A stretch of DNA of 11,513 nt from the NCBI RefSeq assembly GCF_000313135.1, contig NW_004457716.1, positions 1-11,513 of the forward strand, written 5' to 3'. The first letter of the stretch is position 1; each line of letters starts with the position of its first letter. Origin of the DNA: Acanthamoeba castellanii str. Neff. Lineage: Eukaryota > Discosea > Longamoebia > Acanthamoebidae. Below are positions 1-6,488 of the stretch, piece by piece. The notes beneath the pieces are model-generated. The model worked only from the letters and a program-made list of their open reading frames with translations, was not told where the DNA came from and did not search any database. Made by a program: the position numbers and the translations under genes.

Positions 1-640
1 AGAGATCCGTTGGAGAGAACGCCCAGCACAAAGTCGCACGCCTTCAGCCGCTGAGCGCCGTCCTCTGCGCCGTCGTACATGGCGATGAGCTCCTTCACCT
101 CTGCAGAGGCAAAGAGGCGCTGGTATTCATCACGCACGCCCACCACCAACGCTTCGTTGATCTGCCCCTCGCGCTCCTGATTGACAGTGCGTGTCAGAAA
201 CGCACACGCACACAACAGGGGAAGTGCCGACCTTGTCAGCGATGAGGGCATTGAGCTGCTGCTCTCCATCTGGGTGAGTGAGGTACTCGTCCAGGCCCTG
301 GAAAGCAAAAAGAGAGTGGCTGAGCAGAGGACCAAGTGCTACAACAGAGTGCCGTGACTACCTGGCCTCTGGTGATGTATAGTGCCTTGGTCGCATGCAG
401 CAGATTGTTGAAAGATTCCAGGCCCCTGCAGGGTCCCTTCATTTGGTTGGTGCCGCCATTTGAATGGGAATGAGCCGCTACAGAGGAAATGTACCGTAGA
501 TGGTAGGCGATTTTGGGGTCGAACTGGAAGTCCAACCCATGCTTGCGGAAGGCGTCAGTGAAGCACCGATGCATGGCGCGCTCGGAGTCACGAAACACTC
601 CACCCACGTCAAACACCACAGCCTTCACCCGCCTCGCCAT
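1..640 (-). CDS. HAD-superfamily hydrolase (partial, 3' end outside window)
   Basis: Start codon is at 640-638. Exons on the minus strand are 640-495, 425-362, 297-232 and 176-1 (continuing off the edge); introns are 69, 64 and 55 bases, all GT..AG with matching phases, giving about 150 residues. Motif I of the haloacid dehalogenase fold is at residues 8-15 (VVFDVGGV), with the nucleophile Asp at 11. Motif II (VLSNGS) is the last thing before the window edge. The helical stretch between them fits a C1-type cap, as in phosphoglycolate phosphatase-like and dehalogenase-like members. Known family chemistry is hydrolysis through an aspartyl-enzyme intermediate, usually of phosphate esters. The position of the usual second motif-I Asp holds Gly 13, as in some members written DxGGV, so the substrate and even phosphatase activity are uncertain. 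Motifs III and IV are outside the window. The first intron is in frame without a stop, so an unspliced reading also exists. The gene is divergent from the tRNA gene at 750. Confidence 0.85.
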
Positions 641-749
641 CGTCTTTGCTGCAAATTGACCGCAAGATTGGAAAACGAACCAGCGAGCGCACCCACCTCC
701 TGCTGCTATCACTGTTCTATCTGCTTCGAGCAGCTCCAGCGTAACGATA

Positions 750-821
750 GGGTCCGTGGCCTAATAGAAAGGCGCTTGACTTCGGATCAAGAGATTCGGG
801 GTTCAAGTCCCCGCGGGCTCA
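750..821 (+). tRNA. tRNA-Arg (anticodon UCG)
   Basis: A full cloverleaf can be folded in 72 bases. The acceptor stem GGGTCCG (750-756) pairs with CGGGCTC (814-820), including two G-U pairs, and A821 is the discriminator. The anticodon stem is 775-779 with 787-791, and the loop CTTCGGA places the anticodon TCG at 782-784, which reads CGA (Arg). The T arm CGGGG-TTCAAGT-CCCCG spans 797-813. The internal promoter A box (TGGCCTAATAG, 757-767) and B box (GGTTCAAGTCC, 800-810) match eukaryotic RNA polymerase III consensus. There is no intron and the 3' CCA is not encoded, as expected for a nuclear tRNA gene. Confidence 0.96.
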
Positions 822-828
822 TATCTCC

Positions 829-833
829 TTTTT
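829..833 (+). terminator. Pol III T-run terminator of tRNA-Arg
   Basis: Five consecutive T residues begin 8 bases after the discriminator base of the tRNA, the usual RNA polymerase III stop signal. A second T-run (TTTTT, 841-845 region) lies just behind it as a possible back-up. Confidence 0.75.
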
Positions 834-964
834 GCCTGATTTTTGGGCAGCACAATGGTGCTTGTCTCGACGGCGTGCTGAGTGTGCGAGTGGCCCGACG
901 TGTATGTACAAGGGGGTGAGCATGTATTTAGGTGGAAGAGGGGCCTATTATGCGTCCTATGTAC

Positions 965-2503
965 TTACTGGCCACCGGGCTGCACACGCTTGTTGCGGGC
1001 TGTCCGTCCCTTGGGCACTCTCGCCTCGGCCTCTGTGCCAGCCTCCGTCACTTCCTCTTCGCCCGCCTCCTCGAGCTCGCCGCCGTACAGGGGAATGAGC
1101 TTGCTCGCGCTGGGCGGAAGCTTGGGCGGCTTGAACCTCCAGCTGGACGCATTGGTACGCCCTTGTTTGTGCCACAATAAGGAGTCAGCATTCGCCAACA
1201 GAACCGACGCCATCACCAGCATCAAATGGGTGGGAGCGTACCGGAAATCATGATCTCTTCGGGCCAGTGCGAGGAGGTGTGGCCATGGCGGAAGGCCTCC
1301 TGGCGCTTGCCGATGAGGTCGGGAGTGAGCCGCGACATCGGGGTCATGCACACGTAGGCCACCAGCCGGCGCGGCGGGAGAACCGATCCGTCCTTGGGTA
1401 GCGGGTGCGCGGTGGTGGGCGGTGCGTTGCAGTGAATCACCCGGCTGTCCCAGAGGACCATGTCGCCGGCCTGCGCGCACACCTTAACGGGGCTCAGGCC
1501 CGCCTGCTTGATCTCGTTCTGCCACGGGCTCTCCTGCAACCAGAGAAAACAAAAGAAGAAGAATGAGTCATACACAATTACTCAACGCCGTCAGTAGTGG
1601 GCAACATCATGAGCACTTACCGGACCAAACTTCTCGAGCTTGATGAAGTCACGATAGCTGTTGCCGAGGTGAGGGTGGTTGCGGAAGATGTCATTGAACA
1701 CCTTGTGCGAGCCGGGCACCACCACCAACCCGCCGTCGGTCTCGCCGGCATCGTAGTAGTTCACGAAGCCCTGTACGCAGACCTTGTCAGGCTTGGTCGT
1801 GCCGTTCTGATCCAGGTGGAACCAGCCCGTCTTGGTGAGCCACTTCTCGTTGTACTCGAACGGCCTGAACATGCAGAACCCGTCGTAGCTCGTAGCCAAC
1901 TGTTCGTCCACACCACTCATCAAGTCAACACAAGAGAACCAACCTATATAACGGCCTGCCTTGCTCGACGTACGTCTGGAGTCTGCCAGATGGTGCTGTA
2001 GATGGTCTGCACCGTGGCCAGACCACGGTTGAACCACAGGAAGGCACTATGGCCCACGCCCTCAGACACGATGATGCCCTTGCCGTACGCATCGGGCCAA
2101 CCTGCTCAGGTTCAACATTAAAATGAACGTCGTGAAACACTAAATGAGTGTGCGTACCCGCGTTCCAGGTACTGGGATCGTTGCGCTTGATGCTAGCGTT
2201 GGGCAGGCTCTCCATGAAGTCCCAGGCCAGCTTGCGCCCCTCCTCAAGCTACATCCAAGACAAGTGTTATTGTAAAGGAAAAGAGAAGGGGGGGGGAAAC
2301 AGTCGCAGTAGAGGGAGGGGAGTGGATACCTGATCAGGGGCGACCACGTCCTTGAAGACGGCGTATCCGTGCTCTTCAAGGAAGGCGTAGCCCGCGGGAT
2401 CATCAACTGCGAATCTGGGGGGCGCATACGGCGCTACTCGCGGCGCCTGCCCAGGCACTGGTCTGCCTCTGTTCCCTCCTCTACCTCCATTGCCTCTCCG
2501 CAT
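965..2503 (-). CDS. Phytanoyl-CoA dioxygenase (PhyH) family Fe(II)/2-oxoglutarate oxygenase
   Basis: Six exons on the minus strand: 2503-2330, 2248-2158, 2101-1974, 1899-1621, 1533-1242 and 1161-965 (stop TAA at 967-965). They give 386 aa; introns are 81, 56, 74, 87 and 80 bases, with all phases agreeing. The double-stranded beta-helix is recognisable. The iron-binding HxD is His159-Leu-Asp161 within GWFHLDQN; the strand GGLVVVPGSHK (187-197) is typical of PhyH; the distal iron His is 258 in GDMVLWDSRVIHCNAPP; and Arg279 or Arg280 (PPRRLVAYV) is the likely 2-oxoglutarate anchor. Family members hydroxylate an aliphatic or amino-acid-like substrate using O2, Fe(II) and 2-oxoglutarate; the substrate here cannot be told. 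The first 30 residues are Arg/Gly/Pro rich (MRRGNGGRGGNRGR), and the last 60 are charged with an acidic stretch. The protein ends in GGQ, so there is no C-terminal peroxisomal signal. No N-terminal PTS2 nonapeptide is visible, which argues against a classical peroxisomal phytanoyl-CoA hydroxylase. Confidence 0.9.
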
Positions 2504-2805
2504 CTTCTTCTTGTAATGTGATGTGTTGTGTGTTGTGTTTGTTCCCCCAAAAGCCAGCTCGCGGGCTGCTGCTATTTGAACCCACTGCACGTCGTTCTGA
2601 GAAGAAGCCCAGCAAGAAAGGGGATTCAGCGAAGGTACATTTTCTTTTTTTCTTTTTTGCTTCCACCGTTTTTCTGGCGAAACGATCCTCTGACGTTACC
2701 CATTGGCTCAAACTTTGAGAAGCGCCCGAGCCCACGTGGCACTTTTCCGAGGAAGCGTTATTTACCCAAGTGCGCAAGCCCCACAACTACTGTGGCCACG
2801 CGAAC
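2504..2805. promoter_or_regulatory. Divergent intergenic region, shared promoter of the PhyH-like and membrane-protein genes
   Basis: This 302-base stretch separates two head-to-head start codons (2503 minus, 2806 plus) and should hold both promoters and 5' leaders. It contains a GT-rich stretch (2515-2543), a pyrimidine-rich tract (2637-2665) and an inverted CCAAT box (ATTGG, 2702-2706) about 100 bases before the plus-strand ATG. No convincing TATA box is seen. The open frames here show no domain and are taken as chance. Confidence 0.5.
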
Positions 2806-3427
2806 ATGGAAAGGCTGAACACCTTGACGAAGTGGGGTTTCTGCCTTCTTGTCATCCAGATTGTACGTCAACTGGATTATAGATGAAGGGCAAATGTTGT
2901 GCTGACCTTACCCCCACTTTCAGCTTCCCTCATTGCCTTGGAGCATTTTGTCCGTTCCTGCCTACATACGCCATGGGAATCTCTTCATGGTCCTTGTTGG
3001 CTTTCTGGGTGTGTGGTTTCAGGACCTGCGCCTGCTTGTACCGGTAGGTTGTCTCCACCTTTTTCTACAATCAGATGCTTAATGATGCACTACAACTGCT
3101 TTCTGGTACCTTGCAGCACTTCATCTACTTGGTCGTGGGCTTTCTCAACTTGGTATCGCTCATGGCCTTTGGCTCTTTCCTTGCCTTCGCCCTCGATCCT
3201 GGCCAGCGTAGTGTGCTTCTTGGATTCATTGTCATGGGCATCACTCTGGCTCCAGGCTTCCTCCTCTGGAAGCAACTACTCCTCATCCAGGGCATCCACG
3301 GCAAGAGTACCTCTTCACCTCCATTCGGCCTAACGGTGATTGTTGCAGCTTACAAAAAAGGTTTCTCCCCACATAGGGAGACAAGATCGCCCATGAGAAC
3401 AATGGCCTGGTCAAAGGCGCGGTGTAG
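2806..3427 (+). CDS. Small multi-pass membrane protein, unknown family
   Basis: Exons are 2806-2862, 2924-3043, 3117-3306 and 3381-3427 (stop TAG 3425-3427), predicting 137 aa. The first two introns (61 and 73 bases) are clear: GTACGT..TTTCAG and GTAGGT..TTGCAG, with continuous hydrophobic coding across them. Four hydrophobic segments are visible near residues 10-34, 39-52, 61-84 and 91-110, with a short Arg/His loop (35-37) and an Asp-Pro-Gly-Gln turn (86-89) between segments; the tail is hydrophilic. The last intron is the weak point. The chosen boundaries (3307-3380, 74 bases) give a tail ending HENNGLVKGAV. Reading through, or removing only 42 bases (3307-3348), stays open to a stop at 3429-3431 with a different tail. 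I do not recognise the family. Location in an internal membrane is inference from hydrophobicity alone. Confidence 0.72.
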
Positions 3428-3473
3428 GTGAGGTTGTCTGATCACTAGGCAGGAGAGCACCAAGGTGGCGGTC

Positions 3474-3479
3474 AATAAA
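3474..3479 (+). promoter_or_regulatory. Poly(A) signal of the membrane-protein gene
   Basis: A canonical AATAAA hexamer lies 47 bases after the predicted stop codon, a sensible distance for the 3' end of the upstream plus-strand gene. Confidence 0.55.
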
Positions 3480-3561
3480 GGCGTTTCATTTGTGGTCACG
3501 CGTGGGGTGTAAAAGGTTTGGAGGCGAGGGCACTTGGTCACTTGGCCGCTCCATCCATCGT

Positions 3562-3583
3562 CACGGCGATGATCATCGCCGTG
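3562..3583. repeat. Perfect 22-bp palindrome in the F-box gene upstream region
   Basis: The 11-base half CACGGCGATGA is followed directly by its exact reverse complement, with no spacer or mismatch. The site lies 84 bases after the membrane-protein poly(A) signal and 130 bases before the F-box start codon. It could be a binding site for a dimeric regulator or an extruding hairpin; nothing in the window names the factor. Confidence 0.9.
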
Positions 3584-3713
3584 TTGATCCCAGCCCTGGA
3601 GGACACCAATCGGGCAGGTTGTAGCGGAGGTATTAGGTTGTTTTTTTTTCTTTTTCAATTTCCGTTCGCCTCTGAACTGAATTTGCTCAGCTGGGCGACG
3701 GAAACGGGAGAAG

Positions 3714-6285
3714 ATGGACTTCACCGCTGTGCTGCCATTCGAGCTCTCCATATGCATCTTTGAGTACGAGTCTCTCATCATTTCTTTTCCTCCTTTGCGC
3801 CAGCGAAAGTAGTCTCGTATTTATTGTTATGATTAATGAATTATTAATAATAACAATATGGGGGTAGGCACTTGACGGAAGTGGACCTGGAGAGTGCCGG
3901 GCTCGTCAGTCGCGAGTGGCGGCGAGCAGCCACCGAGCCGTCGCTGTGGCGCGGCATTTTCTGCCGCGTGGCCCGTGTCGACCGCCCGTCGCGCACCGAC
4001 CACGCCGACTGGCGCCGCGACGCCCTCCTCCAGCCCGTACGCCCTCCCCCACCCACCTCCAACTGCTGCCGTTGCCGGCTGGCCGGCCGAGCGTTGCATG
4101 TGCTGACGTCACCGGTTGCTATGCGGGTCCAGGCGTTGTTCGCGCGGCTCAAGGAGAAGGTCATGGCCAAGGACATCCACTCCTTCTCCTCGCTCATCAA
4201 GCACGGCGCACTCGAGGTATGGCCGCCGCACACCACCACCACACCATCATCATCACCTTCACTTCATTCATCATCAACTCCACTCAACTCACGCGTGCGT
4301 GCGCACACGCACACGCACGCGAGCTAGGTCAATGCGCGGGACGCGGACGGATGCACGCTGGCGCACCACGTCATCTTGTGCAGTACGCAGCAGGCCGATT
4401 CACACTCGGGGAGCGTCATCACCCGACAAGCCATGGTACGCGGGACAGGGACACGGACCCCTACCTCAGCCAGCGGCGCCCACTAACTTGAAGTCGGGAC
4501 AACGTCGCGCGTGTGCGGTGGTGCGGTGCGTGTGCGGTGGTGCGTGTGCGGTGGTGCGGTGGTGCGTGTGCGGTGGTGCGGTGGTGCGTGTGCGTGTGCG
4601 GTGGTGCGTGTGCGGTGGTGCGTGTGCGGCGGTGCGTGCTTGTGTTATGACAGCTGAACCTGTTGATCGAGCACAACGCTGATCTGAGCATTCGGGCCAA
4701 CGATGGGCAGACGGTAATTTCACGCCCCACGACACCCGCCCACTTCTTGCTTCTTGTGTGTGCTAACCTCGCGACTCCAGCCGCTCCACCTCTCCGTTGC
4801 GGGACTTAACCTCTCGCTGACCGAACTGCTCGTCAACAAGTACGTTGCAAGCGAACCGATGGCCAGACATTCATTCATTCATTCACGATAATACCGATCA
4901 CTAACTGCGAGTGTGTGGCTGCTTGCGCCAGGGGTGCCTCGACGGCCATTTTTGACAATGAGGGCGTATCTCCCAGCGCACTGGCCACCAAGTTGAACGT
5001 ACGCGCTCTCTCTGTGCGTGCGTGCGTGCGTGCGTGCTGTCTGCGGGCCAGCGCGCATTGTCGGACTGGGACTGACGGGGGCGGCTCGTGTTAATTATTT
5101 ATCATTAATGACCCCCTTCCCGAACGGCAGCTGCAATCGTTCATCAAATTCTTCGAGAGCAAGTGCCCCAACGCCATGCTCTGCCAAGCGGTGAAGGAAT
5201 GCAACTTCGAGCTGGTTCGCAAGCTGGTCCAAGATGGCTACGACCTCAGCGAGAAGGACCAGGTGACACCCCCATCACCCCCATTTCTCTTCAGCGCGCA
5301 TGCACGCACGCGCCACCGCACACGCACACGCAGCACACGCACACGCACGACACTGACATAACAATCGCACTTTATTTTTTTGTATAGAACTGGAAAACGC
5401 CGCTGCACTGGGCTGCAGAGAAGATGAGCCCCGACACGGTACGAGCTATCATTCCCGCGCGGCTCGGACGTTGAGGCGTGACATTGCCCGGCCCACTCCT
5501 TTCAGGTGCGCCTGCTCCTGGACTACGGGGCGGACATAGGCGCGAAGAACAAGGACGGCCAGACTCCGCCCCACTATGCGGCTTACATGGGTACCCACCT
5601 ACCATGCGCGCGCCTTCGCTCGCCCTACGCGGCTGTTTGGAGGTGTCTCACATGAGGCGCATTGCTTCTTTCATTTCCAGGGTCGCTTCCGGTCATGCAG
5701 GTGATGATCGAGAAAACCGGCGATCACTCCCTGGTGCACTGGACCAACAAGCACATGGAGACGGTCTTTGCCTACGCCTGCCACTGGGGCCATGTTGGTA
5801 CGGCGAAGAGAGTGTGTGCCATGCGTGAGTGCGGGTGGTGATGAACCAACCGCCTTCCGCTGCAGAGCTGGCCAAGTACATGCTCGGGATTGGGGCTGAC
5901 CCAACGTCGGTCGACTCCTGGCTCAACACGCCCGTGTTCCACGCGGCTCTCTCTGGTGAGTGAGGCCCACGCCTGCCCTCTTCTCTTTTTTTTTGTCGTC
6001 GTCGTCGTCACCCCTCTTCTCACCCTTTGCCTTGGGTGAACGGTGCTGCGCGCAGGCTGCGTGGAGCTGATGGAGACTCTGCTGGCCGACGAGCGGACCC
6101 ACCCGCTGGTGGCCACTGCCAACTGCGATGGGGATACGCCCTACGGCTACACCAAGGAGAACGGCAACAGTGCCATGCTGGCCCTCTTCCACGAGCGCTG
6201 CCCCCAGCACTGCCCCGCGCCTTCATCAGAAGAGACCGAAGCCATCACCACCAGCCTCGACCACGGCCTCCTGCTCGACGCTTGA
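3714..6285 (+). CDS. F-box and ankyrin-repeat protein
   Basis: Thirteen exons: 3714-3763, 3868-4036, 4133-4216, 4328-4435, 4654-4713, 4781-4839, 4932-4998, 5131-5262, 5388-5438, 5506-5590, 5681-5797, 5866-5955 and 6056-6285 (stop TGA), predicting 433 aa with every intron phase consistent. Residues 7-45 are an F-box: LPFELSICIFEHL, then DLESAGLVSREWRRAA and the closing SLWR. Ankyrin repeats follow from about residue 84 to 420; the clearest cores are DGQTPLHLSVAG (154-165), NWKTPLHWAAEK (244-255), KDGQTPPHYAAYM (276-288), ELAKYMLGIGADP (328-340) and DGDTPYGYTKENG (383-395). By family knowledge, F-box proteins join Skp1 and Cullin-1 in SCF ubiquitin ligases, and the ankyrin stack would bind the substrate; the target is unknown. 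The tail after about residue 405 is Cys/His/Pro then Ser/Glu rich. Many introns cut inside repeats. The first intron and introns 3, 4, 7 and 8 carry unusual structures described separately. Confidence 0.9.
3822..3858 (+). repeat. AT-rich hairpin in F-box gene intron 1
   Basis: TATTGTTAT (3822-3830) pairs perfectly with ATAACAATA (3850-3858). After one mismatch, ATTAAT (3832-3837) pairs with ATTAAT (3843-3848) around a 5-base loop. The hairpin lies between a strong pyrimidine-tract acceptor (AG at 3802-3803) and the acceptor the reading frame requires (AG at 3866-3867). Confidence 0.8.
4302..4320 (+). repeat. CA/CG repeat in F-box gene intron 3
   Basis: Alternating purine-pyrimidine tract at the 3' end of intron 3 (4217-4327). 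Positions 4302-4318 (CGCACACGCACACGCAC) are the exact reverse complement of 4584-4600 in the next intron, across exon 4. Confidence 0.85.
4510..4640 (+). repeat. GTGCGGTG / GTGCGTGTGCG tandem repeat in F-box gene intron 4
   Basis: About 130 bases built of imperfect short units (GTGCGGTG, GTGCGTGTGCG) fill most of intron 4 (4436-4653), which at 218 bases is the longest intron in the window. The transcript strand is G/T rich with almost no A. Confidence 0.85.
5014..5037 (+). repeat. (GTGC)n tract in F-box gene intron 7
   Basis: Five to six GTGC units in intron 7 (4999-5130). They complement the CA-rich tract in intron 8 over at least ten bases (GCGTGCGTGC with GCACGCACGC). Confidence 0.75.
5295..5350 (+). 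repeat. CA/CG repeat in F-box gene intron 8
   Basis: Low-complexity GCACGCACGC / CACACGCACACG tract inside intron 8 (5263-5387), followed by a T-run and the TGTATAG acceptor. Confidence 0.75.
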
Positions 6286-6488
6286 TGTGTCACAACAGTT
6301 GTGTTGTAGTTTTTGAAAGAATTGTATTTCTGTTGATTGGTATTTTACAATCTCAAGCCTATGCCTCCCCCCCCTCACTGCCTCGTCGATGATGAAGATC
6401 ATCATTCGCGCCTCACACTTTCCTCTCTCCATCCAACGCGCACAAAAAAAAAAATAAGGAAGACCGCACACGCACACACGGGCTCTCT
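6286..6488. other. Convergent 3' flanks of the F-box and PH-domain genes
   Basis: These 203 bases separate the two stop codons. They hold an AT-rich 3' UTR-like part (6286-6358), a C-run, a short hairpin (6387-6408), an 11-A tract (6444-6454) and a CA repeat (6467-6479). No canonical AATAAA is seen for either strand. No gene is seen. Confidence 0.6.

Noticed and set aside
1597..2001. 134-codon plus-strand open frame
   Set aside because: It lies exactly opposite exon 4 of the PhyH-like gene, which carries the HxD motif and family strands. GC-rich coding DNA leaves the opposite strand open.
3518..3763. 81-codon plus-strand frame before the F-box gene
   Set aside because: Its product is hydrophobic junk crossing the palindrome and a T-run, and it overlaps F-box exon 1 in another frame; no domain.
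4461..4735. Thr/His/Arg repeat proteins on either strand
   Set aside because: They are translations of the GTGCGGTG microsatellite in intron 4, not genes.
5838..5844. GTGATGA resembling a C box of an intronic C/D snoRNA (F-box intron 11)
   Set aside because: The intron is only 68 bases and has no matching CTGA D box or terminal stem.
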